A stretch of DNA of 35,319 nt from Terriglobus sp. GTDB lineage: Bacteria; Acidobacteriota; Terriglobia; Terriglobales; Acidobacteriaceae. The stretch covers positions 1 to 35,319 of the forward strand of contig JAMFTB010000040.1 in NCBI GenBank assembly GCA_026225595.1, given 5' to 3'. Below the pieces are notes generated by a model, which was not told where the DNA came from, did no database searches, and saw only the letters and a list, made by a program, of their open reading frames with translations. This document shows positions 1 through 9,164 of the stretch, piece after piece (the stretch's first letter is position 1; each line of letters opens with the position of its first letter). A program made the position numbers and the translations under genes.

Positions 1-1
1 A

Positions 2-2128
2 GACCTCAAGGCGCGCTTCACGCTTGATGTAGGAACTTGGCTCGATCCAAACATCAGCGTCGTCAGCAACAGCCCGCCCAATGAAGTCGCGCACACCGTC
101 AATGGGCAACAGATTCATCACACCTTTCCAGAGACCAAACCCATCTCGACCTACCTCTTCGCCTTTGCAGCAGGCCCATGGGCGAGGTTCCCAGGCATGC
201 CCGGCGAACCAGATTTCTACGTGCGCAAGTCGCAACTTAAGCGCGCACAGGCAGAGGCTCCGCATGTGCAGCAGATGACGGCGCGCGGCATCAAGTTCCT
301 GAGCGATTATTTTCAGCAGCCGTTTCCTTTCCCGAAGTATGACCTCGTGCTCATCCCCGGCTTTCCCTTTGGCGGCATGGAACATGCGGGCGCAACCTTC
401 CTCAACGAAACAGGCGTGCTCTTTCGCAGTGCACCCACCGCTGCCGATCGCTTTAACCGCGACACGCTGGTGCTGCACGAGCTGACGCACCAGTGGTTTG
501 GCGACCTGGTGACGATGCGCTGGTTTGATGACCTGTGGCTGAAAGAAGGCTTTGCGCAGTTCATGGCCTACCGCGCGCTCGAAGATCTGGAGCCCGCATC
601 GCTGCCGTGGAAGCACCTGTATGAAGACATCAAGCCGCTGGCTTATGGCATTGATGAGACCGAGGGCACCACGCCCATCTTTCAAAACATCCCCAACCTG
701 AAAGACGCAAAGAGCGCGTACGGCGCCATCGTCTACCAGAAGGCGCCAAGCATTCTGCGGCAGCTGCAGTACCGCCTTGGTGATGAAGCATTTCGCGATG
801 GCCTGCGCAGTTACCTGATGGACCACGCCTATGCCAACGCGCAATGGGGCGACCTGGTGAGCGCGCTTGAAGCAAGCAGCAAGCAGAACCTTAAGCCATG
901 GGCCAATGCATGGGTGGTGCAGCGCGGTATGCCGCAGATCACCGTGGACTACGCCTGCAACGGACCGCAACATCACATCAGCAAGTTCACCCTTGCGCAG
1001 CATGACGTTCTACCTGATGGCTACACATGGCCGATCACCAACGAAATCGTCTTCTACTACGGCGACAAGATGGCGGAGGAGACCGTTCGCGTCTCATGGA
1101 GCACGCCTACCTTTGAAGTCAAAGCGGCGCACGGCAAGCTGTGCCCCATGTACGCCTTCGCCAACTACGGCGACTACGCCTACGGCCGCTTTCTGCTGGA
1201 TGCGAAGAGCGAGCTTGGCGTTCGCGAACACATCATGGCCCCAGGCAGTCTCGATCCGTTGCGCAGAACCATGCTGTGGGGTGCTCTTTGGGACAACGTG
1301 CATGTTGCGCAGTCATCCCCAAGCATCTTTGCGGAATTTGCGATCCCAAACCTGGTGGGGAATGACGAATCGGTCACCCGAATGCAGTTTGCGCGGATCA
1401 ATACGGTGTTGAACCGTTACATCACCGGGCCAGTGCGAACGCCCCTGCTGCAGCAAGCAGAAGAAGCTGCAATGGATCAGATGCAGTATGGTATCGAGCC
1501 TGGCGATCGTATCGTTGGCTTTCGTGCCTTCACTTCACTGGCAGAAACAGACAAGGCGCGCGCCACGCTGAAGCAGTTACTCGTCGGAGACATGAAGGTT
1601 CCGGGTGTGGAGCTTCGCTCACTCGACCGATGGAGCATGATTGGCCGCCTGATCGCCGTAAACGACAGCGATGCCCAACAACTACTGATGTTGGAGCAGG
1701 GACGCGACACCACCGATGATGGCCGCAAGTATGCCTTCGCCGTGATGGCCGGCGCTCCAGGCGCACTGGTGAAGCAGCGCTACTTTGACGCCTACACAAC
1801 GCCGCCCACCGCGGCCAATGCGCAGCAGGAGGACTGGCTCTCGCAATCCATTGGCCCGTTCAACAACGTGCGGCAGAGCGCGCTGACGCTGCCGTACCTG
1901 CAACGCAGCCTGGACCAGCTGCAGGAGATCAAACGCGACCGCAAAATCTTTTACCTGGGCGTGTGGCTTGGCGGATTCCTTGGCGGGCAGACATCGCCTG
2001 AGGCGCTGACAATCGTGAAGCAATGGCTGGCGCAGCCGAACATCGACCCTGACCTGCGCCGCAAGGTGCTTGAGAATGCAGACCCGCTGGACCGCACCGT
2101 CCGCATCCGCGCAAAGTTCCCGGAGTAG
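2..2128 (+). CDS. M1 family zinc metallopeptidase (aminopeptidase N-like), 5' end outside window
   Basis: Aminopeptidase of the M1 (gluzincin) family, which removes N-terminal residues from peptides. The frame is open from base 2 with no start, so the N-terminus lies upstream; 708 residues are visible. The zinc site is HELTHQWFGD (HExxH) at about codons 159-163, followed 18 residues later by the third ligand Glu in LKEGFAQF. Before it is FGGMEHAG, the exopeptidase substrate-binding motif (usually GxMEN), here with His in place of Asn. The in-frame stretch upstream of the first ATG (197) reads as typical M1 N-terminal beta-domain (DLKARFTLDV, STYLFAFAAG), so that ATG is not the start. The C-terminal half is the long ERAP1-like helical domain. 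The stop is 2 nt before a family A repeat whose left hairpin and T5 could terminate this transcript. Cell location cannot be judged without the N-terminus. Confidence 0.93.
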   Translation, partial: DLKARFTLDVGTWLDPNISVVSNSPPNEVAHTVNGQQIHHTFPETKPISTYLFAFAAGPWARFPGMPGEPDFYVRKSQLKRAQAEAPHVQQMTARGIKFLSDYFQQPFPFPKYDLVLIPGFPFGGMEHAGATFLNETGVLFRSAPTAADRFNRDTLVLHELTHQWFGDLVTMRWFDDLWLKEGFAQFMAYRALEDLEPASLPWKHLYEDIKPLAYGIDETEGTTPIFQNIPNLKDAKSAYGAIVYQKAPSILRQLQYRLGDEAFRDGLRSYLMDHAYANAQWGDLVSALEASSKQNLKPWANAWVVQRGMPQITVDYACNGPQHHISKFTLAQHDVLPDGYTWPITNEIVFYYGDKMAEETVRVSWSTPTFEVKAAHGKLCPMYAFANYGDYAYGRFLLDAKSELGVREHIMAPGSLDPLRRTMLWGALWDNVHVAQSSPSIFAEFAIPNLVGNDESVTRMQFARINTVLNRYITGPVRTPLLQQAEEAAMDQMQYGIEPGDRIVGFRAFTSLAETDKARATLKQLLVGDMKVPGVELRSLDRWSMIGRLIAVNDSDAQQLLMLEQGRDTTDDGRKYAFAVMAGAPGALVKQRYFDAYTTPPTAANAQQEDWLSQSIGPFNNVRQSALTLPYLQRSLDQLQEIKRDRKIFYLGVWLGGFLGGQTSPEALTIVKQWLAQPNIDPDLRRKVLENADPLDRTVRIRAKFPE

Positions 2129-2130
2129 CC

Positions 2131-2316
2131 ATGTCCTGCCGGACGGGCCCGCTGCGCGCGGGGCGGGCGTTTGCACGCCTTTTTACTTCCTTCGGAGTGG
2201 CCCTTCCGTTGGTCGTGATGAAACTTGATGCCGACCAACGGGAGGGGCGAGGCGAAGCCAGGAAAAAGGTGCGTGAGCACCCGCCCTCCGCGAAGGAGGC
2301 CCGTCCGGCAGGACAT
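2131..2316. repeat. Family A long inverted repeat, copy A1 (complete)
   Basis: Ends ATGTCCTGCCGGACGGGC and GCCCGTCCGGCAGGACAT are reverse complements and the arms stay complementary for about 80 bp around a short centre near 2220-2230. The left arm holds hairpin GGCGT-TTGC-ACGCC followed by T5 (2166-2184). The right arm, read on the minus strand, holds GGTGC-TCAC-GCACC followed by T5 (2281-2263). It therefore looks like a terminator in both directions. It begins 2 nt after the aminopeptidase stop and ends 34 nt before trpE. Confidence 0.9.
2166..2184 (+). terminator. Rho-independent-type hairpin in the left arm of A1
   Basis: Five GC-rich base pairs (GGCGT/ACGCC), a 4-nt loop and T5, 37 nt after the aminopeptidase stop codon. 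The stem is short but sits within a much longer inverted repeat. It fits an intrinsic terminator for the upstream gene; this is inferred from structure only. Confidence 0.5.
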
Positions 2317-2350
2317 CTTTTGGCATCAGCCCTGTACGATAAAGAGCGTC

Positions 2351-3871
<1,521 letters not shown>

Positions 3872-3877
3872 CAGAAC

Positions 3878-4089
3878 ATGTCCTGCCGGACGGGCCCGCT
3901 ACGCGTGGAGCGGGCGTTTCACGCCTTTTTACTGCTTCGCTTAGCCCTCCCGATGGGAGGGATCAAACGCATCACCACAAATTTTGTCATCCTGAGCGGA
4001 GCGCAGCGAAGTCGAAGGACCTGCATTTCGCTGGCGCCAGCACGAATTTCAAATCCTGACCAACGGGAAGGCTGCGCGTCCTGCAGGAC
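3878..4089. repeat. Composite repeat A2: family A left arm with nested family B, degraded right arm
   Basis: The left arm starts 6 nt after the trpE stop and includes hairpin GGCGT-TTC-ACGCC with T5 (3913-3930), a likely trpE terminator. After GATCAAACGCATCACCACAA it runs into family B (GTCATCCTGAGCGGAGC, from 3986, to GGACCTGCA near 4025). The right arm has only CTGACCAACGGGAAGGC and an abrupt GTCCTGCAGGAC; most of the arm, including its hairpin, is lost. The junction between A and B is nearly the same as in A3, A5 and A8. Confidence 0.85.
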
Positions 4090-4109
4090 AAAATTAGTCT
4101 GTTTATTTT

Positions 4110-4478
4110 CTAGTTGCTGCCAGCCGATGAAGACGGCATCATGCTGATCCAGTTGGTCTCGTCGTAGATCAGCATTTCCGTGTCCTTGTCTTTTTGCGGC
4201 AAGACCCGGGGCGGCGACGGAATGTTTTTGGCGCCCAGCTTGAACAGGTAGAAGGAGAGCGGCGCGCCGGGCAGGTCAATGTATTCGTCTTGCAGAGAGC
4301 CGGAGACGCCTGGCGATGCGGCACCCGTGCGGGCGGCAACTTCCTCTACATGCGCTGACCGGTTGGGTGCGGACCATTCTGCTGCTGGGCTCATAGAGGC
4401 ATGACACACGGGGGCGGCGCACAGTACAGCGGCAGGTAGAGCGAGGCGAACAAAGGCTGCGATCTTCATGGAAGACAC
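4110..4478 (-). CDS. Small exported protein, function unknown
   Basis: A 122-residue protein I do not recognise. It begins MSSMKIAAFVRLALPAAVLC and has a clear signal peptide (Lys/Arg n-region, Ala/Leu core, probable cleavage after PVCHA). The mature part is about 95 residues, with a charged stretch LPQKDKDTEMLIYDETNW and a Ser-rich C-terminus; it has no transmembrane segment or catalytic motif I can name. A GTG start at 4478 is chosen because AAAGGAG lies 7 nt upstream of it, whereas it is 16 nt from the ATG at 4469. The gene points away from trpG and its 3' end abuts the remnant right end of repeat A2. Signal peptide and Shine-Dalgarno support a real gene. Confidence 0.65.
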   Translation of the reverse strand: MSSMKIAAFVRLALPAAVLCAAPVCHASMSPAAEWSAPNRSAHVEEVAARTGAASPGVSGSLQDEYIDLPGAPLSFYLFKLGAKNIPSPPRVLPQKDKDTEMLIYDETNWISMMPSSSAGSN

Positions 4479-4756
4479 CGTTGATCTCCTTTCAGGGACC
4501 TATCGGCGGCGGCGACGATTGCGTCACCGTGTGACACAGATCAAACGAGCACGGACGCTTACACTGACGAAATAGACGGACGAAACGTTGTATTGTTTGC
4601 CAGCCGTGACGCATCTGTTCGGCTTCTCGGTGTCGGGGCTGTCGCAACTCCAGCCCTTTGTCGCACTTCCAAGGCTTGGAATTCCGGGCTCTTGGGGCAC
4701 AAGCGTAGCACCGCCGCGCGCCGCAGTACACTGCAATAAGGGGCAGGTATCTGTGT

Positions 4757-5338
4757 ATGGTCTTCGTTCTGGATAACTACGACTCGTTCACCTACAACCT
4801 GGTGCAGTACATGGGCGAGCTTGGCGCGGAGATGGTCATCCGCCGCAACGACGAGCTGACGCCAGCGGAGATTGAGGCGCTTGCGCCTGACCGTATCCTG
4901 ATTTCGCCCGGCCCCTGCACACCGCAGGAGGCAGGCGTCTCCATTGACCTGATCCGCCACTATGCGGATAAGAAGAAGCGCACGCCGATTCTTGGCGTTT
5001 GCCTGGGGCACCAGGCGCTGGGCGCGGCCTTTGGCGGCAACGTCGTCCGCGCGGCGCGGCTGATGCACGGCAAAACCAGCCAGGTGCAGCACGACGGTCG
5101 CACCATCTTCGCCGGACTGGAGCAGGACATGACCTGCACGCGCTACCACTCGCTGGTGGTCAGCCCGGAGGGTCTGCCGGATGAGCTGGAAGTCTCCGCC
5201 CGCACCACCGACCCGGAAGGCGAGGTCATCATGGGTTTGCGCCACCGCGACCTGCCCATTGAAGGCGTGCAGTTTCATCCGGAAAGCGTTCTGACCAGCC
5301 ACGGCAAACGCCTCATCGAAAACTTCCTGAAGATGTAA
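4757..5338 (+). CDS. trpG: Anthranilate synthase component II, glutamine amidotransferase
   Basis: Class I glutamine amidotransferase of 193 residues that releases ammonia from glutamine for TrpE, and in many bacteria also for PabB. It opens with the diagnostic [15 protein letters not shown]. The oxyanion segment is ISPGPCTP, the nucleophile Cys82 is in GVCLGHQ, and the triad is completed by His174 and Glu176 in FHPES. Length and motifs are full and normal. ATG 4757 follows AAGGGGCAG at about 8-9 nt. trpE lies upstream on the same strand but is separated by repeat A2 and a divergent small gene, so this gene needs its own promoter in 4479-4756; I cannot place that promoter. Since only one TrpG/PabA is visible here, dual use for folate synthesis is possible but unproven. 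Confidence 0.95.
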   Translation: MVFVLDNYDSFTYNLVQYMGELGAEMVIRRNDELTPAEIEALAPDRILISPGPCTPQEAGVSIDLIRHYADKKKRTPILGVCLGHQALGAAFGGNVVRAARLMHGKTSQVQHDGRTIFAGLEQDMTCTRYHSLVVSPEGLPDELEVSARTTDPEGEVIMGLRHRDLPIEGVQFHPESVLTSHGKRLIENFLKM

Positions 5339-5344
5339 TCGCAC

Positions 5345-6694
5345 ATGCGAAACACTTCTGTTCAAAGCGTGTCCTGCCGGACGAGCCTCCTGCGCGGAGG
5401 GCGGGTGCTCACGCACCTCTTTACTGGCTTCGCCTCGCCCCTCCCGCTGGTCGGGATGAAACGCATCCCCACAAATTTTTGTCATCCTGAGCGGAGCGAA
5501 GCGAAGTCGAAGGACCTGCATTCCCTCGGTAGCACCACGAACGCAAACGGAAGGCCGGGTGCCCCATCGCCTGCCCTGAGCCTGCCGAAGGGTCTCGCGT
5601 TTGAGACATGGGTTCGCAGCGTCTGCCTCGCAACACTCTTCGTTCTACCACTCACACTCCACGCGCAGACAACACATGCTGAACAGCCACTTGGCACTGT
5701 CAAAACCGACGGTGCAGAGGTGAGCGGACTCGTCAGCGTGAGCAATGGCAAAGCCACCATTGGCAACAACGGCGCGGTTACCGCAGGCGCACAGGCAGCG
5801 GTCATTGCGCTGGCGCGCGGTGGCGAAGTCCACGTCTGCGCCGGCTCTGCGGTGCATCTTTCGCAGACCAGCACGCAGGCGCGCAAGCCGCCCATGATGA
5901 TGGCCGTCGACCGCGGCGCGGTGGAGATCCACACCAGTGCCGAGAAGACAGACGCCATCCTGACGCCGGACCTGCGCTTTGAACTTTCGGACGCAGCGCC
6001 GCTGGACCTGCGCATCCGCGTGGTGCCCAACGGCGACACCTGCGTGGACAACAGCGGCAAGGACGCTCCGATGCTGCACGTAACCGAAACGTTTGGCGAC
6101 GCGACGTACTTCATCCGGCCAGGCCAGCGCGTGCTGTTTGAGCACGGCAGTCTGCGCGAGGTGGTAGACCACGAAAGCAGCAGCTGCGGGTGCCCGCGCG
6201 GCGACTCGCTGGTGCTTGCAGGCAAGGGCAAGAAGGGCGACGGCAAGGTGCCTGAGGTGGTCAAACAGAATCCATTCCCAGAGGCTGTAAGCCAGGGCCT
6301 GCAGCCACCCGCCCCGCCGCCCGCAGCGCCGCCGGGCGAGGTACACACGCAGGTAAGCAGCACACTGAACTACAGCGGAGCCACCAACTCTGCAAGCGGG
6401 CCGCCGGGCCAGACCACAACAGCTGCAGACGTGGCCGCAGGCGCCGCCGCTGCAGGCGACAACACCGCAGCAGGAACGACGGCAAACGCAACGGCAGCAA
6501 GCGGAGCAGCATCGACCACGCCTGCAAGCACAACAACAGCAGCCAATGCCGGGGCTCCCGCACCGCCGTCGTCAGAGCTCCCAAACACGGGCGTGCATGT
6601 GGAGCAGGCAGCGCCGCCGCCCGCCGGACCCAATCCCTTCAAAGCCATCGGCCGCTTCTTCCAGCGCCTTTTCGGCGTCCATCCCTCGTCCTAG
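5345..6694 (+). CDS. Secreted Pro/Ala/Thr-rich protein with repeat-derived N-terminus, function unknown
   Basis: I do not recognise a named family; a FecR-like beta domain is possible. After a hydrophobic signal core (VCLATLFVLPLTLHAQ, coded from about 5620) comes a beta-rich domain (LGTVKTDGAEVSGLVSV, GGEVHVCAGSAVHLS, MMMAVDRGAVEIHTS, FIRPGQRVLFEHG), a CGC segment, then about 120 residues rich in Pro, Ala, Thr and Gly, ending in KAIGRFFQRLFG. The start is uncertain. From ATG 5345, just 6 nt after the trpG stop, the frame passes through repeat A3, a family B unit and a family C/E unit with no stop before reaching the signal core. Other in-frame starts (GTG 5369, ATG 5456) lie at or within the repeats, and none has a good Shine-Dalgarno. 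No in-frame ATG, GTG or TTG lies between the repeats and the signal core. Either the repeats supply the start or the native start was destroyed. Confidence 0.6.
   Translation: MRNTSVQSVSCRTSLLRGGRVLTHLFTGFASPLPLVGMKRIPTNFCHPERSEAKSKDLHSLGSTTNANGRPGAPSPALSLPKGLAFETWVRSVCLATLFVLPLTLHAQTTHAEQPLGTVKTDGAEVSGLVSVSNGKATIGNNGAVTAGAQAAVIALARGGEVHVCAGSAVHLSQTSTQARKPPMMMAVDRGAVEIHTSAEKTDAILTPDLRFELSDAAPLDLRIRVVPNGDTCVDNSGKDAPMLHVTETFGDATYFIRPGQRVLFEHGSLREVVDHESSSCGCPRGDSLVLAGKGKKGDGKVPEVVKQNPFPEAVSQGLQPPAPPPAAPPGEVHTQVSSTLNYSGATNSASGPPGQTTTAADVAAGAAAAGDNTAAGTTANATAASGAASTTPASTTTAANAGAPAPPSSELPNTGVHVEQAAPPPAGPNPFKAIGRFFQRLFGVHPSS
5371..5523. repeat. Composite repeat A3: family A left arm plus family B unit, right arm missing
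   Basis: It starts GTCCTGCCGGACGAGCC 32 nt after the trpG stop. The arm hairpin is GGTGC-TCAC-GCACC followed by TCTTT (5404-5422), a broken T-run compared with T5 in the other copies. It crosses into family B at CACAAATTTTTGTCATCC (B from 5481). No right arm follows; family C begins at 5557 instead. It lies within the open frame of the downstream gene. Confidence 0.8.
5557..5617 (+). repeat. Family C palindrome interrupted by family E unit
   Basis: Family C has fixed flanks GGGTGCCCCA and TGGGTTCG around a variable hairpin. Here the flanks are present with TCTC-gcgttt-GAGA as stem, but a unit reading CTGCCCTGAGCCTGCCGAAGGG (5571-5592) splits the left half. Compare the uninterrupted C copies at 12103-12140 and 17169-17200. 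Translated, it gives GAPSPALSLPKG in the overlapping protein frame. Confidence 0.65.
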
Positions 6695-6764
6695 CGCGGC
6701 TCGCGTGTTCTGTTGTTTCCAACGTGCCGGTGAGATGAAGTTGCGCGCTGGTGCGTATAGCGCA

Positions 6765-6968
6765 TTCGAAAAGGCACAGCTTCATCTGTGCAGAAGGAGA
6801 GTTTTGAAAGGGCATGGCTTCAGCCATGCCAAAACGACGATTTCAATGGAAGCGGCTTTAGCCGCTGAGGCTTAGCTTCCTCTCGCATAAACAAAACTGA
6901 CCTCAGGGGCTGAAGCCACCACCCAAGCAGAGCTTTTATTGGCATGGCTAAAGCCATGCCCTTCCGAA
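6765..6968. repeat. Family D cluster of short palindromes, copy D1
   Basis: A run of small hairpins with TTCA, TTTA or TAAA loops: CACAG-cttcat-CTGTG, CATGGC-ttca-GCCATG, GCGGC-ttta-GCCGC, then CATGGC-taaa-GCCATG, ending GCCCTTCCGAA. It starts with TTCGAAAAGGC, an imperfect inverse of the end. It fills the gap between two plus-strand genes and supplies a false upstream ATG (6944) to the downstream gene. Copy D2 is at 8058-8161. Confidence 0.8.
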
Positions 6969-7042
6969 AATCAAGCACATTTCCAATCGCGAGCCGTCCA
7001 ACCCGCAAAGCTCTTCAGTTGACTTCAGCGGGACGGTACTCC

Positions 7043-7993
7043 GTGAATCGAACTCGGTTATGGCGCGTGGCGTCAGTGCGAATTGCGCCCGCCTGCCTGC
7101 TCTTTCTCGCCTCTGGCGCAATGCTGGCAGGCCAGCAACAGGCGCAGCCTGCGGCCCCTGCTAAACCAGCCTCATCCCAAGCAGACAGACTGCAGTTTGA
7201 AGTGGCTTCTGTGCGTGAAGATATGTCTCCCAAATACACCGAGCCCCCGTTCTCACTGGACTCCGACGACGCCTTCAAATCAACCGGCAGCCTGTTTGAG
7301 GTCACGAGCAACCTGCGGACGTACATTGCCTTTGCTTACAAGCTGAATCAGCTGAACCCCATGTTTGAAGGTCTGCCACAGTGGGCATCCACAAAGAAAT
7401 TTGCGATTCACGCGCGTGCCGCGGGCAGCCCCACCAAAGACCAGCTGCGGCAGATGATGCAGGCTCTGCTGAAGGACAGGTTCAAGCTGGCCATCCACTT
7501 TGAGACACGCGAGATGCCCGTGTTTGCCATGACGCTGATCAAACCCGGGAAGACCGGCGATGGACTGCGGCTGCATGCCGATGGCCCCGGGTGCGATGTG
7601 CGACTACCGAATCCGGGACCGGATAGCCCGGAGGCTTCCATGGACATGCTGCCGTGCAGTACATACACGGCGCTTACAAAACCAGACCACTCCCTGATAA
7701 TGGGTTCGCGCAATACGACCCTCAGCCAGATTGCGGTGGCCTTCTCCAATATCGGCGGTTATGGCCGCCCAGTGGTCGACCAAACCGGCATCACAGGCGC
7801 AGTCGACTTCGCGGTCCGGTTCACGCCCGATCCGCAGTCGCCGCTGGTACACGGTGACGCTGCCCCTGCAGAATTTCAGGGTGAGTCTCTGACGCAAGCG
7901 ATCAAAGAACAACTTGGCATGAAGCTGACGCCGGTGAAGGCTCAGGTCAGTATCCCGGTGGTGGAGCGGGTGGAGATGCCCACAGACAACTAG
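7043..7993 (+). CDS. TIGR03435 family exported protein (copy 1)
   Basis: A protein of about 316 residues from the acidobacterial TIGR03435 family, of unknown function. Typical features are FEVASVRED after the signal peptide, LRTYIAFAYKL, LPQWASTKKFAIHARA, QLRQMMQALLKDRFKLAIHFETREMPVFAMTL-type segments, and VVDQTGITGAVDF near the C-terminus, ending IPVVERVEMPTDN. The signal peptide core is APACLLFLASGAMLA. The frame is open to ATG 6944, but that ATG lies in repeat D1. I prefer GTG 7043 (VNRTRLWRVASVRIAP), which leaves a normal signal peptide with an Arg-rich n-region; its Shine-Dalgarno is weak, so the start is uncertain. A paralogue is at 10499-11401. No catalytic residues can be named. Confidence 0.85.
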   Translation: MNRTRLWRVASVRIAPACLLFLASGAMLAGQQQAQPAAPAKPASSQADRLQFEVASVREDMSPKYTEPPFSLDSDDAFKSTGSLFEVTSNLRTYIAFAYKLNQLNPMFEGLPQWASTKKFAIHARAAGSPTKDQLRQMMQALLKDRFKLAIHFETREMPVFAMTLIKPGKTGDGLRLHADGPGCDVRLPNPGPDSPEASMDMLPCSTYTALTKPDHSLIMGSRNTTLSQIAVAFSNIGGYGRPVVDQTGITGAVDFAVRFTPDPQSPLVHGDAAPAEFQGESLTQAIKEQLGMKLTPVKAQVSIPVVERVEMPTDN

Positions 7994-8057
7994 CCCGCAC
8001 ACTCTGCAGTTCCAACGGTGTTGCTGGATGAGATCTCGCGCATTCATGTGGCTGACG

Positions 8058-8161
8058 TTCGGAAGGGCACAGCTTCAGCTGTGCCGATACGCCGCTCACA
8101 TGGAGACGGCTTTAGCCCAATCAGAACGTTGTTGGCATAGCTGAAGCCATGCCCTTCCGAA
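8058..8161. repeat. Family D element, copy D2, with 11-bp terminal inverted repeats
   Basis: The ends TTCGGAAGGGC (8058-8068) and GCCCTTCCGAA (8151-8161) are perfect inverse copies. Inside are CACAGC-ttca-GCTGTG, a degenerate CGGCTTTAGCC and CATAGCTGAAGCCATG. The 104-bp unit with perfect termini looks like a small non-autonomous mobile repeat. It lies upstream of efp and extends that open frame falsely. Confidence 0.8.
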
Positions 8162-8271
8162 AGACAAAGAAGGTCTTCGAAGTCGCAGCGGGATACAATC
8201 GACAGGCGGGGATTTGCGGCTTTTGCGCGTACGATCCCCACCAAGTTCAAGCAACATCAGGAAGTTTTTTC

Positions 8272-8832
8272 ATGTCGATTCCCGCTACACAGATGCGTCC
8301 CGGTATGGTCATCAAGCACAAGGAAAAGCTGCACTCAGTGTTTGCCGTGGAGCACCGCACGCCCGGCAACCTGCGCGCCTTTATCCAGGCCAAGCTGCGC
8401 AACCTTGAGTCCGGCGCCATCTTCGAGCACCGCTTCCGCTCCGGCGACGCTATCGACCGCGTCATCGTCGACGACGTTGCCATGGAGTTCCTCTACAAGG
8501 ACGGCGACGACTTTGTGTTCATGGACATGAATAACTTTGAGCAGACGACGCTGGGCCGCGACATTCTGGGCGATGCCGTGGACTTCATGCTGCCCAACAT
8601 CAAGATCGACATCAGCTTTATCGACGGCAAGCCCGTTGGCGTGGAGCTGCCCAATGTCGTTGAGATGACCGTCATTCAGACCGAGCCCGGTATCCGCTCG
8701 GCAACCGCGTCGTCCGTGACCAAGCCCGCCACCACTGAGACCGGCCTGATCGTGCAGGTGCCCGCGTTCATCAACGAAGGCGAAAAGATCCGCATCGACA
8801 CCGCAGAAGGCGCCTACATGTCCCGCGCATAG
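8272..8832 (+). CDS. efp: Elongation factor P with Asn at the tip-loop position
   Basis: EF-P of 186 residues, which binds between the P and E sites of ribosomes stalled on polyproline and promotes peptide bond formation. All three domains are present: an N-terminal KOW-like domain (MSIPATQMRPGMVIKHKEKLH), a middle OB domain (DFVFMDMNNFEQTTLG) and a C-terminal OB domain (GLIVQVPAFINEGEKIRIDTAEGAY). The tip loop is TPGNLRAF: Asn33 stands where E. coli has the modified Lys34 and the Pseudomonas type has Arg32. None of the known lysine or arginine modifications could act on it. ATG 8272 is chosen because the upstream frame runs into repeat D2 and MSIPATQMRPGM matches a normal EF-P start; AGGAA lies upstream. 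It is followed by a clear intrinsic terminator. Confidence 0.95.
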   Translation: MSIPATQMRPGMVIKHKEKLHSVFAVEHRTPGNLRAFIQAKLRNLESGAIFEHRFRSGDAIDRVIVDDVAMEFLYKDGDDFVFMDMNNFEQTTLGRDILGDAVDFMLPNIKIDISFIDGKPVGVELPNVVEMTVIQTEPGIRSATASSVTKPATTETGLIVQVPAFINEGEKIRIDTAEGAYMSRA

Positions 8833-8854
8833 ATACTGAGCGCATCCTAACCAC

Positions 8855-8888
8855 AAGCGCCACTCGCCAGAGTGGCGCTTTTCATTTC
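8855..8888 (+). terminator. Rho-independent terminator after efp
   Basis: A perfect 11-bp stem AAGCGCCACTC/GAGTGGCGCTT with a GCCA loop, running into TTTTCATTT, 22 nt after the efp stop. Unlike most gene ends in this window it is not part of a repeat family. The 276 bp between it and the next gene (8889-9164) hold nothing I can identify. Confidence 0.9.
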
Positions 8889-9164
8889 TGCAGCAAGGAT
8901 GACCTTCTTCCGTCAAATTGAAGTAGAGCGCAATTGACGCTTTATCTCATACACATACACCGAAATATCCAGCTGCAACCCTGGCCCAATTTGCTGTCTG
9001 ACAATACAAGCACTGCTAGCGCCCACAGACCCAGCTGAAGCTGCGCATCCTCCTCACGGTACTCACAACCAACGGCCTCATCTTCATCGAATAACAATGA
9101 GGGTCGAACGATCCCCGCTTCTTTCGTTTTGCATGCATGCCGGATCAGGGAGCATCCTAGAGCC

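Noticed and set aside
4523-4535. Small palindrome GTCAC-CGT-GTGAC upstream of the minus-strand exported protein
   Set aside because: It could be an operator, but a 5-bp half-site occurring once is expected by chance in GC-rich DNA.
4559-5521. A 320-codon open frame on the minus strand across trpG
   Set aside because: It is antisense to the well-supported trpG and its N-terminus is repeat DNA; it has no recognisable motif and is explained by high GC.
6765-6968. CRISPR array
   Set aside because: The units are palindromes of unequal sequence and spacing with no constant direct repeat and no cas genes.
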